A stretch of 64,000 nt of DNA from Jacaranda mimosifolia. Its lineage: Eukaryota > Streptophyta > Magnoliopsida > Lamiales > Bignoniaceae. Positions 1 to 11,872 of this stretch are shown in pieces. Each line of letters begins with the position of its first letter. Position 1 is the first letter of the stretch. The notes beneath the pieces are model-generated. The model ran no database searches. It was given only the letters and a program-made list of their open reading frames with translations, and had not been told where the DNA came from. Made by a program: the position numbers and the translations under genes. The stretch covers positions 1,459,001-1,523,000 of the forward strand of contig CM032127.1 in assembly GCA_018894105.1 (NCBI GenBank), read 5' to 3'.

Positions 1-2010
1 GTTCGTGCTTTGACCAACTCAAATAAATTTCTTGGAAGTTACATAAAGACATATATTTGTAAATATACATATACATATATATTACGTGTTTGACTCGAAC
101 TGTCCTTTAATTAGCAGACCTTCAGACTTAGAAATAACTTCACAGTTCACACTACTACATCGAGTCATCAGCCAATGGGGTTGAATCTGATTTGAATGGG
201 CAACTAAAATTCCAGCCTCACCAACTTCTCTTTAGGGAATTATTACTATATGGAAACAACTTGCAAGAATGGGGTAACCCTATACGTACAACTTAATTAA
301 CTCATGCACATGTAGAGGTGCAAATGAGTCGAGCCTACTCATAAGTTTCACCAGTTGAGCTCGATCTAGCTTGACTTGAGCTTGGAAACAGTACGAGCTT
401 GAGTTGAGTTGAGTTGAATCAAACTTGAACTCTAATTCGAGTCGATCTCAAGCCATTTGTATTTAGATTCGAGGCTCACGAACCAGTATATAATTAAATA
501 TTATTTTTTATTTTATTAATAAATATATACTATATTAATATTTTTCTATTTCAAACTCGAGCTCGAGCTTAGCATTTTAACAATTTATTTGTCAATTCAA
601 GACTTATTGAATCGAGCCGAGTCGAGCTCGAATTTAAAATTTTAAACTCATCGAGTTCGAGCTCAAACTTAAAATTTTTGCTCAAACTCGACGAGGCTAG
701 ATTGTTATATTTATTATTGGTAAATGGAAACAATGGGCACATGATTTTGACCTTTTACACTATCATTTTCAACCAACGCAAGTAAATTCCATCAACTAGG
801 AAAATTTGACCTTATAAGATTCTTTCCATGATTTTCCCTAATATTGATGTGGCACTTGTCTATGCAACCAAAATTAAATTTCAGAATAGTTCTCGAAAGT
901 TGGAATAATTTGAAAAAGAGGAATAGCACTTATGATTTATATCATAACTCCATTTGAATTTTTCTAATTATTTAAGAATTCTATCATATCTTACAGAATT
1001 CTATGATATCTCACATGTAACTATTCAATATTAATCCTGATCGAGTTCACTTTGAATTTAATAAAAATAGTACTTGTAAAGTATGTATTCGTGTGTGTTT
1101 TATAGATCTATCCATTAGAAAAAGAGGAAAATACAAGAATTGGAATTAGGATTCAAAACCTTTTCTTTTCTGATAAATCCTTTTCACCTCTTAGGTTTTA
1201 GTTTCTTCTAGTAGAAAAAGTGTATAATGGTTCATAGTTTGTGAACAATCAACACGCAACAAGCCATTGAAAAAGATAAGTTGAGACGTAGATATATACT
1301 ATCTAGCGACGATGATAATAATATCTATCATGATGTGATATATCAACAATATGTAATTTTCATTTCAACGCTAGTACTAAATTATCATTTCCTTAAATTG
1401 TCTTAGGTTAACGTAGAAAAATCAATTTGTTCTCGAAAGTCAAAGTTAAAATTAGAGTTCCCCGAGAAACGTAAATGTTAAGTCCACGATACATATCTAG
1501 TACTCTCACATAACTTATGAATTGTGACACGTTTTCTTTTCCAAGAAAATAAATAAAATTACATAAATTTAATGACAATAAAAATAAAATCGCTCAATAT
1601 ATTTTTTTATTTTTTTATTTTTTTTCCCTTCTTTTTTCATGATACATTTCTGATAGAGGTAGCACAGCAGAACCATCCAACCTCGAAAGATGAAGAAAAA
1701 TATATATAAAAAAAGACTCGAAGAAAGCTAAGTCCAAAAGACTTTGGCAGTCATAGTTTTGCACAGCAGTATGGGACATAGCATGAATTTCTTTTAGTTT
1801 TGCCTACTTTATTTGCTGCTTCTTCAGTCTTCCCTTTGTCTTTCCTTGGAACTTCACTGAAGGTTCATTATCCAAGATTTTCCAAAATGTGACCATTTTT
1901 CTCTGGCTGTTTGCTTGGAATTTCTGTTGCCCTTGTTCGTTTCTATTGTTGCCCTTTTTGAATGTACTTTCTTGACAGCTGACTTTGAAGGTTTACTAGT
2001 GTTTAAGACC
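1..2010. other. Intergenic, AT-rich, with one repeat
   Basis: I see no gene here. A GAGCTCG-rich hAT-like repeat copy lies at 313-699 and is listed separately. The rest is AT-rich sequence without long open frames. The right end grades into the promoter of the IQM-family gene. Confidence 0.6.
313..699. repeat. GAGCTCG-rich hAT-like MITE, copy 1 (degraded)
   Basis: The left edge reads TAGAGGTGCAAATGAG and the interior is dominated by GAGCTCGAG-like words. It closely resembles the better preserved copy at 31172-31549, which starts TAGGGATGCAAATGAG. The right edge near 699 (GAGGCTA) is degraded. I see no convincing 8-bp target duplication, so the borders are approximate. Confidence 0.5.
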
Positions 2011-2013
2011 ACC

Positions 2014-2020
2014 TATATAA
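2014..2020 (+). promoter_or_regulatory. TATA box of the IQM-family gene
   Basis: TATATAA lies about 310 bp upstream of the ATG at 2324, in the sequence CCTATATAATG. A start of transcription near 2045 is inferred. The leader may contain an intron at 2168-2289 (AAAAG|GTGAAT ... CTCAGCAG), because the spacing and both splice sites fit. This is not proven. Confidence 0.5.
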
Positions 2021-2323
2021 TGCAGTGGTTGTAAGAGTAGAGAGTAGGTGGTTATGTACTTGACTTCATTATTCCAAGTAGAGATAAAAAAGAGTGAAAA
2101 GGAAGAAGTAGAACTTCAAAACAAGAAAGAGATATCATCCAAAACTCTTGCTTAATATTTCCAAAAGGTGAATTGTTTTGTTCAGAATGCATTACATGTT
2201 TCTGTTTCTGGATCTCTTGATTTTAGTTTTCATGAATATGTTTCTGTTTCAAGATTTACTGATGTGTTTCTGAATATTGTTCTCAGCAGATAGAATTTGA
2301 GCAAGATTTACTGCTGGCTGCAA

Positions 2324-4486
2324 ATGGGGTTGTCCCTTTCATTGCTTTTATCACCGTGGAATCAAATGCTGAGGCGAAGGATTTTCAATCTAACAGACAC
2401 CATAGAAACAGTTGTTGCGAGATCCATAAGCTTTGGAAGCAGAGATGGAGAGATGATCTTAAGAACATTTAGTTTCAAGAACAAAGATTTGAACATTCTT
2501 GGCAACTCTGAGGAGTCCGAGAAAAGCCTCAATCCTCAAAAGCAAATGCTAAAAACTCTTGTCCCTATACAAGGATTGGTCTTGAGCAAGGAGAATGAGA
2601 ATTCAGATGGAAAAGATGATCATGGACAAACTAATGAGCCGAAGAAGCCCTTCGTTTTTTCTTCTCCGAGACCTATTAGTGAACTTGATGATGCTGCGAC
2701 TAAGCTGCAAAAGGTGTACAAGAGTTATAGGACAAGAAGAAACCTTGCAGATTGTGCTGTTGTGGTTGAAGAGCTCTGGTTTGTCTACTTGTTATACTTT
2801 CTCTGATTATCAGAATAAGATTAGCCCATGTTAATGCTTTAACTGATCTATTAATTCCTTGTTTTCTTTCATTCTAGGTGGAAAACATTAGAGTCGGCAG
2901 ATTTGGACAGAAGCTCGATATCGTTCTTCAACTGCAGCGGACAGGAAACTGCTGCTTCGCGGTGGTCTCGTGCTAGGACAAGGGCTGCTAAGGTTGGCAA
3001 AGGTTTACTCAAGGATGAGAAAGCTCAGAAACTAGCTCTCCATCATTGGCTTGAAGCTGTAAGCTCTTTCTCACAGATGTTTATTCAGTACAATGTCGCC
3101 ATTAAAATATTTTATAATAATTTTTTTTTAATTTATACACACGCAGGCCAGTTAGTGATAATTGCTTTTGTTTTTCCTGTAGATTGATCCTCGTCATCGC
3201 TATGGACGCAACTTACACTTCTACTACGATGAATGGGCCGACAGGAAAAGTTACGAGCCTTTCTTCTACTGGTAAGACTTCTCTTTTCTCCCATCCACAC
3301 CGGCACCCACATGCCAAAACGAAGCCTATCCTTATTACTAATCCTATGTTCGGTTTTCTTGAAGGTTGGACATTGGTGATGGTAAGGAAGTAAATCTTCC
3401 AAGCTGCCCTAGAGCCGAACTGCAGTCCCAATGCATCCAATATCTTGGACCCGTAAGCATGATATACACAATTCCAATGAATTAGTTTCCTAACAGAAAG
3501 AAGTATATATATTTCCTGAGTTCTGATTAACCTTCTGTTGTGCCACAGAAAGAAAGGGAATCGTATGAAGTGATTGTGGAGGAAGGAAAGCTAGTATACA
3601 AGCAAAGTGGGACTTCCTTGAACACAGATGAAAGTTGCAAGTGGATTTTTGTCCTCAGCACGACCAGGTCTTTGTACGTGGGACAGAAAAGAAAAGGTGT
3701 TTTTCAGCACTCAAGTTTTCTCTCCGGCGGGGTTACAACCGCCGCCGGCAGGCTGGTAGCTCATAATGGTATTCTTAAGGTATAACAGATGGAGCTAAAA
3801 AGTCTCTCATTGCCTTGTTTTCTTTCCTCAAACATTGCTCATTCCTTTTTCTGCTTTGCAGGCAATATGGCCTTATAGCGGTCACTATCTTCCTACAGAA
3901 TACAATTTTAAGGAATTCGTCGGTTTTCTTGAGGAAAACCATGTCGACATGACAAATGTTAAGGTAAGAATTGGGTTTTTTTTCATACTAGCAGTTCTTT
4001 TACACAGTTTTTAGTCCAAAAATTACGTGTTTGACAATTTGCACCTACTTTCTGCAGAGATGTTCAATAGATGAAGATGAGTTTAAGCCAGAAACTGCAA
4101 CGACCACAGCTGCAGAAGACGACGGACTTAAGGGGCCCGAAGACTTTGTACCAGAATGCAGCATGGCAATCAATACAGCTAACATAAATGCACCCAAACT
4201 TGACTTGACCAAGAGTTTGTCATCCAAGTGGGCTAGTGGAGTCGGGGCCCGAATTGGCTGTGTCAGGGACTATCCGATGGAGCTCCAATCCCAGGCACTC
4301 GAGAAAGTTAATCTATCCCCAACAGTTACAGTTACCCCTTCACCCCGCTACTCCAAGAGTAATGCTCCCATCCCTTCACCACGGCCCGACCCGAAGATCC
4401 GGATGTCTCCTAGGCTTTCGAACATGGGGCTTCCTAGCCCCAGAGTGTCTCCTTCGACTGTCATTAAGGTTCTTGGCCCCAACTAG
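2324..4486 (+). CDS. IQM4: IQM-family calmodulin-binding protein
   Basis: Seven exons are inferred: 2324-2778, 2878-3058, 3183-3271, 3365-3452, 3549-3779, 3862-3963 and 4058-4486. All junctions are GT-AG and sum to 1575 nt, giving 524 residues. An IQ-like calmodulin-binding motif sits at about residues 125-144 (core [12 protein letters not shown]). It is followed by the family signatures [30 protein letters not shown] and CIQYLGPKERE. The C-terminus is Ser/Pro-rich with repeated SPRxSP-type motifs. I chose the ATG at 2324. A TTG nine codons upstream is in frame but lies next to the inferred leader intron. IQM proteins bind calmodulin independently of calcium and Arabidopsis IQM1 is linked to catalase, stomatal and jasmonate responses; that function is inferred by family. 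Possible polyadenylation signals AATAAA lie near 4641 and 4702. Orthology to IQM4/IQM1 rests on sequence style and gene order. Confidence 0.9.
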
Positions 4487-5004
4487 TGCAGTGAATGTCT
4501 TGTTCGCTAAAGTTATGAACCCTTATGCGTGCCTAGGGGCTACGGCACTCTAGACTTTTGGTCTAGGGCCACCTGTGCAATGTCGATGGATGTTGCTAGT
4601 TTAATATTTGTCATTATTTGATTCTTGTTGTCAATCCATGTAATAAAGTTTGAATACAAGTTGATGGGCATGATAAAGATAAGTCAGTACTGTCTCTTAT
4701 GAATAAAGATCCCATTTTTCTTATTTAGTTGGATCAGATTCGGTTTATTCCACTTCATATTCGACCCGGTACTGTAAACCATGTCACATCATTCACTGTA
4801 TCCTTATCAAATGATAGTGAAGTATAAATACTCAATGCTCACTATATTTTCATATATCAAACTTTATACATTTACGTATAACACATCTTGCTCGTGCTCA
4901 GAATTCAACATTTAGAGAGTGGAATAATATGAAATGTGTGGCTCAATATCGAAAAAAGGGTGGATTCAATACCATATTAAGGAATGTCCCTTGGGAGTTG
5001 GAAC

Positions 5005-5911
5005 TAAGGGTGACAATTCAGGTGGGTTCGAGTTGGATCAAGGTATAAGTATTACTTAAATTTGCTCAACCCGAACCCAACTCATTTAATTTTTAACATG
5101 ATAAACCTAAACTCAAACCCAACCCACTTCTAATCAGGTCAACCTAATTATGAATTGGGTTGACCCAATATCCTAAAAACCCACAACCCACCCAACTCAT
5201 TACGAAAATCATGCTTTTTAATGACAAAAAAAAAATAAAAATTGATATTGTAAATCATATTTTTGCATTGCTTATTGATTTGACTTGCATAGTCCATTTT
5301 TATTGTGCATTGTAAGAATAAAATACATCACATGAACACTTGTACAATATGAATAATATTTCAATAGGTATTAGCTTCGTGGATATTCTTATTTAAAAAA
5401 AAATTGGTGGATTTGAAGCACATACTTTTTACATCACAAACTACGCACAACCTCTCTAATTTTTGCAACATATACTAATATATACGTATAAGGAAAAAAA
5501 TGTCATGATTCTCCAGCCAAAACAAAATGAAAAACCTAATGCAAAAATTGTTAGGTTGATCATAGGCTAACCAAAATCCAAAAGCTAAAAACTCTAGTTT
5601 GTCATGAATTGAAATCATAAATTGCAAACATAGCTCCAAAAATTACAGCTACTAAATTCAAAATTTTAAATATCTAACTCGTATTTATTTTTTAATATAT
5701 TATATGTGTTGGATTGGGTTGATGGGTCATCCAAAAAGTAATTTCGGATTAGTTGGGTTAACCCATGACCCAACCTAAACCCACCCAAAATTTTTGGTTT
5801 ATATTTTGGATCGACCTGATTTCAACCCAACCTGATAAGCCCAATCCAAACCCAGTAATTTCGTGTCGATTTTGTGTTTGGTTGTTGGGTCAGATTCGGA
5901 ATTGACCCCCT
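5005..5911. repeat. Large MITE-like repeat, CAACCC/GGGTTG-rich
   Basis: The left edge AAGGGTGACAATTC and the right edge GAATTGACCCCC are imperfect inverted repeats. The interior is full of the words GGGTTGACCC and AACCCAACC on both strands, a composition found in hAT-type MITEs of plants. No clean target duplication is visible. A related segment without clear ends lies at about 41190-41600. Confidence 0.5.
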
Positions 5912-6629
5912 CAATACCCTAAAAGCTAACTCAATATGTAAGAATTGTCAAAAATTATATATAAAGATCACTATTCATTTATTTCACCAATGTAAAATCT
6001 GACACATCCCAATAACTTTAACATTTTATTGTTATTAATCTAAATATCCAAAGAACTTAATTTAAATTGAAAACAATCCAATTTGAATTATATCAACAAA
6101 TAACTCTCCAACTGAGGTGACAGATATCATAAAAACTTGGGAAGTCTTCTCGCATGCGGGCATTTCTTTGTTGATAGTTTCTGTAATTTGTAAATTCGAA
6201 AACAGTATATGTCGGTCAAACCTTGAAAGCCTGCCATTAAAGGTAGCAAAACCTATGCAATTACAAAATTCAGTTCAGATATTTAAAATTAAATTAATAC
6301 ATATACAAAATATTTAATTATTCAACATATATACATAGTATTTATTTTTATATCATAAAAAAACACAGCCCCAACTCCCGAGGAATCTCTGTGGTCTAAC
6401 TTTTGTAATATTAGAGTTGCCAAATTGGGATTTTGATACTCCAAATGGTAATTAGTAAATAAAAGAAAATTAAGGGGTAAAGACAAAAAAGTGAGTTGAA
6501 GTTTTCGACCTCGAAGGATGTTAAGACCAATCAAACATGTTCTTTTGTTTGTTATCATGTTAAACATTGGTATTTGTTCAAAATTAACTTTTATAATTTG
6601 AAATTAGTGGAAATTAGTATCAACTTTTA

Positions 6630-7001
6630 CGCAGTTTGGATTTGTTTTCTGGAGGTATTTTTATTTTTTGGTGAAAAGAAATAATGAAAAGTTAGTTATA
6701 AAAGTATTTTTAAAAATGAAATATTGTTTGAATGTTTTGTTTAAAATGTAATAATTATGTAGGATTAAAAATGAGTTGTATTTGAAAAATATAGTGTTTT
6801 GTATTAAAAATCGTGCAAATATAAGTAAAAGAAAATAAAAAGTGATGAAAAGTTAAAATGGAGAGAGTGTATAAGAATTTGTCTTGAAGAATATTTTAAT
6901 AATGAAAGTTTCTGTGAAAATGGAGGAGGAGAAGATGGCTCTTTGTTTTCATTTTTAGCAGAAAATGAAAATAGGTCCAGAAAACAAAAACAAACGGGCC
7001 C
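6630..7001. mobile_element. Tourist-like MITE, subfamily B
   Basis: The element is flanked by TTA at 6627-6629 and 7002-7004. The left end reads CGCAGTTTGGATTTG. The right end reads CAAACGGGCCC, the inverted form of the GGGCCCGTTTG terminus shared by the other copies in this window. The 3-bp TTA/TAA duplication and terminus fit PIF/Harbinger Tourist-like MITEs. It has no coding capacity. Confidence 0.75.
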
Positions 7002-9290
7002 TTAATGAAAGATTCCCAAATAATTATTTATTTATTTTTCATAAAAAAAAAAGTAGAAAAACGTTATGATCACAACAATCCCTCGCGCATCATTGTGAAA
7101 TATGTTATTTGAATCATAACTACTATTAATTAAAAAAATTAATCCATCGCTATTGTCTCTTCAAAATATCAATCAGATAATTATATATTTATTTAAAAGA
7201 TTAGAAAGGGTTATGCTCGAGCTAGAAAATTATATTGAAAAAATTATTATTATTATTATTAGTTGGCTATTGAAATACTACTTTGTACTTATTTCAACAT
7301 CACCAACATTGTTGTACCAATCAAAATTGACACGATTTTCAATTTTCAGGTGATTTGTCGAACTCTTCAAAAGATAATGGATTTATTTGGACGGTTGAAG
7401 ACTTTAACAAAGAGAGGTCCCCAATTTTGATAGTGGAAAAGCCCATGGATCCTCATCATATTTGTTGTTGATAAGTCTTGAGAGTCAAAACATTATATAC
7501 TTTTATGTGTTGTCAATTATACAAACTCCTAAAAAACTAGGCAATTAATGAATCATGAATTATTGCATGTTCTCCCTTATTAATTGCATCATTAATTGGA
7601 TCAAAACCTCAAACCCTTAGAGGGCCTCACAAGGTAGACATGTTAGGTGCATTATGTGAAATATTTTGTCAATTATTTGGAGTTGATAGCATATAGTTGT
7701 GGATATTTTAAAACTTTAAAAATACAACAACTATGATAAGTATTTCTTCAGTAAGATAAAATCGTATATATTGTGTTTGGATGGTATTCTATTTATACAC
7801 AACCCGATTTAAAAACTACCGATCCAAGATCTATCATGCTGATGTTATCAAATAATTTCGTACAAAATCTGAAACATGTTCAACTTATCATAATATTTCA
7901 TCATTTTGAAATCATAAGGTATGCAACCTAAATCTATTTTCCCATCTTCGTGGGAACTGTTTTGTCCATACGAACATTACTATTTGAACTCAAACTTGAT
8001 TTAAGTATCGAAATATTATAGTTCAGATCACTCGACGAGTTTGACATACATTCATATGCTTATCCGTTACGTCACAAGCCCCCCTCATTTTATCCATTTG
8101 AAAAGAAAAGTGAAAGAAGACATGAAACATTAAAAGAAACTTTTCATTTTCTTGAGCAAAAGTGTACTTACTTATACATCATATCTTGGCAAATTTGAAC
8201 CTTCAAAAACATCCTATGTGTGTGTGTATATAGATACATGTGTATATATACAGACAGTCCCCACTCCCACAGAAGGGATCCAATGCAAATGCTGTGGTTT
8301 TTATCTGCAAAGACAACATAGATCTTCTTGCAGTGCACTTTTACTCTTTTTGGGATTTCTTTGTCTGTTTACAATTTGGTCTTATAATCTTATTTGTTTG
8401 TACCTTTTCATGCACCACAGTCCACACCAAAAGGGTTCGTGCCTTTCTAGGATCCCACTCAAATAATGTATATACAATTGTCCAAAATTGCCATTCTTGT
8501 AATTACTCCCAAAAGATGTGGGCATTTTGTCCTCCCAGTGGAGCGGGAATAAACCCTTCATTTGTTTGAATTTCAAATGTCAAAACTCCAAACCCCAACG
8601 GCTTACTCTCATCGGACACAACAAAACAAACAAAAACACACAGTACACACAGTTGCCACCACTCACCACGTAGTGTACCCACTACCCCCCACTAATATAG
8701 ACAACATTCTTAATCTGTGTTTATTTTTCTTTAGAATCCAAGATTTTAGTGAGGATTTTGTCAAGAAAAATTAGTCTTTTTTTAGTACCAAGATTTTACC
8801 AAAGATTAGTTTTTTTTTTAACACATTTCATTGTGTTTTCAAGAATTTTCATAGATAATATTAGTATACTGAGGTATTTTTGTTTGCTTTCAATGTGTAA
8901 TCTTGCCAACAGATTTTGTTTGTGGCTGAAAAGGAAAAGGGAATCCAGTTTTAGTTAAAACAAGAATCACAAAAGGGAAAATTTATAGAATTCAGAAATT
9001 ATCTTTTTCTTTGGTTTTGATTTAGTATTTATCCTTCTTGGCAAAGCCATAATGATTAATTCATAGTGGTTTAATTCTAATAGGTCTTCTTGGAGGGCTA
9101 TCTCTGAACACCTCCCCAACCCACCCCGCCCCCCACCTACTCTGTCTCATAAATGCCCATATTTATGTTTTTATTCTTCTCAAGCAGAAACATCTATTTT
9201 TACAGCTCTTAAAAGCTCTGGTCCTCTGTATTGCCTATCAGTTTCTTCCCTTTTATTCTCTCTCCCTTTTTTTATTGCTTTTGCTTCTTC

Positions 9291-9318
9291 ATTCTCTCTC
9301 TCCCTCTCTCTCTCTCTG
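9291..9318 (+). repeat. CT microsatellite in IQD leader
   Basis: A pyrimidine tract, mostly (CT)n, lies about 90-115 bp upstream of the IQD ATG at 9409. CT-rich leaders are common in plant 5' untranslated regions and this one is probably transcribed. Confidence 0.6.
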
Positions 9319-9408
9319 TGTTTCAAAGGTTGGCATTTGATCCTGTGAGAAGCTTTCTTGAAACATCAGAAGGGGGTGTTTGTTTGTTATTCAAAGGGCT
9401 TCTCTGGA

Positions 9409-11613
9409 ATGGGGGCTTCAGGCAAATGGATTAAAGCACTGTTAGGAGCCAAGAAACCTGATAAAGAAGACAATGTAAGCTTAAATACTCCAAAAAAATT
9501 TCAATCTTTGTAATTCTTGGTTACATTTATTAGTCAGTTGGTGGTTCTATTCATTTTTATACTTCAATGAATTTTGACATCTTTTTTGTACTTGGCTTCA
9601 TTTATAAGATGAGAATGTAAATTTTTTGTCAGATGTACATAAGTTCTCCGCTTGATTTTCTTCTTTTTGTTTCAAATGTTGGCTAAAAATTTAATCTTCT
9701 GCTCACCATAACATACATCTGTACAGAAGGTGAAGTCTAATGATCTTTATTTCTTATATATCTGGCGGTTTATGTTATGTTCACTTACATAGTCTTTTGT
9801 GTTGAATCTATCTTTAATGCTTTTTGCTGCAAATGGTGAGTCAAAATCTGAGCTTTCTGCTACCTCTAGGCTCTATACATTTTAACTGAAGGTACAAGCT
9901 TTAATCGGTTCTGTTGCATACATTCTCTTGCTGATTTTTTCTTTTTCTTTTCTTTATTTCAAAGGAAAAAGTTGGTGGAAAGGGCAAGAAATGGAGGATA
10001 TGGAGGAGTTCATCAGGGGATCTTGGTGGGCCCTCTTGGAAAGGTTTCAAAAGAAATGTGGGAACCATTGGTGGGTCAGATTTCTCTTCTGATTCTTCAT
10101 CTGTGAACAATGATGCTTTCACTGCTGCTGTTGCAACTGTAGTGAGGGCTCCTCCTAAAGATTTCAGGGTTGTGAAGCAAGAATGGGCTGCCATTAGAAT
10201 CCAAACTGCATTCAGAGGATTTTTGGTGAGCCTTTTTTACATGGGGCATCTTTTGAAGAAAGCACTAGCTTTTCAAACATGGAACTCTTTTCTTAGACTT
10301 TGTAGCTTTTCACTTTTGTTTCGTACTTAGAATTATCTTTGTAGTGACTTCTTTGTCTTTTATGTCAAAGGATGATTAGATGTTTCCTCATTTCACTTGA
10401 ATGATTGACTCATTATATCTATTGCTGGGAAAATGTTTTAGGCAAGAAGAGCTTTGAGGGCTTTGAAAGGATTGGTGAGACTTCAGGCCATAGTCCGTGG
10501 CCGGCAGGTCCGAAAACAAGCTGCTGTAACTCTTAGGTGTATGCAAGCTCTTGTTCGTGTGCAAGCACGGGTGAGAGCTCGTCGTGTACGTATGTCTGAA
10601 GAGGGACAGGCCGTGCAGCAGATGCTGGATGAACGCCGGGGAAAAGATGATCTCTTGAAACAGGCTGAGGTAGTCCACCAACCCTTTTATTGCATCCTAG
10701 TTCTCTTCATGGATTGTCGAATTTCATTTTTAGCAAAAACTTCATTCTCTTGTTCAGGAAGGGTGGTGTGATAGTAGAGGAACCCTGGAGGAGGTTAAAG
10801 CAAAGATACAAATGAGGCAAGAGGGAACTGTCAAGAGAGAAAGAGCACTCGCATACTCCCTAGCTCAAAAGGTATTCAAATGGCAAAAACACTTTTGTTC
10901 TTCTTCACTTCTTCTCTCCCTACTCTTGCTTTATTTATCTTTGTTTCTTTCTTTGGCAGTGGAAATCAAGCCAAAACATTGATTCTTGCACCAATGTTTC
11001 ACTTAAAAGTCATGATTTTGACAAGAGTAACTCGGGCTGGAGCTGGCTGGAAAGGTGGATGGTGGCAAAGCCATGGGAAAATAGATTAATGGAACAACAA
11101 ATCAATAGTGACCAAGCTTTGGAGATAACTCCACCAATTAAGACCTGCAGGGACTTTACTAAGAGAAATCCTAATCTTTCTAGGTTGTCTGAACCAAGTG
11201 CAGTGAAAGTCAGGAAGAACAATGTCAGCACAAGAATATCAGCAAGGCCTCCACAAGCTACTTACTCATCTTCTAGCCCGAGTTCTGACTTGAGGTATGA
11301 TGAGAGCTCGGCTTCATCTTCAATTTTCACAACGACAACTCCAGTTTCTGGAAACACTATTTCGGATAGAACAGATGAGAGCAACAGCAGTAGACCGAGT
11401 TATATGAATATGACAGAAGCAACCAAGGCGAAGCAGAGGAACCTTAGAACTCAAAGACAGTCCATGGATGAATTTCAGTTTCTTAAAAAGTCAGTGGCAT
11501 TCAGCAATGGTGATTCAAAAAGCAGTGCTGGTTCTGATTCTTGTACAGTCCCTATGTCTAGACCTCTTTGCCCCCCAACAAGAATGGATAAGTTCTCAAG
11601 GAAAGTTAACTAA
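9409..11613 (+). CDS. IQD6: IQ67-domain calmodulin-binding protein (IQD6/7/8 type)
   Basis: Five exons are inferred: 9409-9474, 9965-10225, 10442-10669, 10758-10871 and 10960-11613. All introns are phase 0 GT-AG; the sum is 1323 nt and 440 residues. The N-terminus [13 protein letters not shown] is typical of this clade. The IQ67 domain spans about residues 95-165 with three IQ motifs: [24 protein letters not shown] and [11 protein letters not shown]. The phase 0 intron that splits the first IQ motif at residue 109/110 is the classic position of the family. A DUF4005-like segment ([16 protein letters not shown]) lies near residue 380. IQD proteins bind calmodulin and associate with microtubules and plasma membrane as scaffolds. 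The Arabidopsis IQD6-8 group helps position the preprophase band. That role is inferred from clade and synteny. Confidence 0.9.
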
Positions 11614-11872
11614 CTGATAGAGAGAGTTGCTTCTAGAAATGGATTGAATTTACAACAGCTTGTTGTTGTTATGTTAAAAACTGTAACCAAATTGTGTTTT
11701 GAAAGAGGGCTTGAGTTATGATTTGAATTCTGCATTATGTAAAGTTGTAAGTTATGATTTTTGGATCAGTTAAATGCCATTTAAGCTTTGAAACTAGCAG
11801 GTTTTGCTTATCAATATGATCCAAAACTACAGTATTTATTGCATGAACTTTTACATATATCTTTGTGACTTT

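Larger units (their letters stand above)
4730..9000. other. Intergenic between the IQM and IQD genes
   Basis: This stretch of about 4.3 kb has no supported gene. It holds a large MITE-like repeat (about 5005-5911) and a Tourist-like MITE (6630-7001). The remainder is AT-rich. Short open frames around 8150-8570 have no family features and no splice context. The last 500-800 bp should contain the IQD promoter, but I cannot place a clear TATA box. Confidence 0.6.

Noticed and set aside
2297..2323. In-frame extension of the IQM protein from a TTG codon
   Set aside because: The ATG at 2324 gives the typical N-terminus, and the upstream segment lies beside a likely leader-intron acceptor.
8152..8569. 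Two overlapping open frames of 104 and 109 codons
   Set aside because: They have no conserved motif and lie in the region that should be the IQD promoter.
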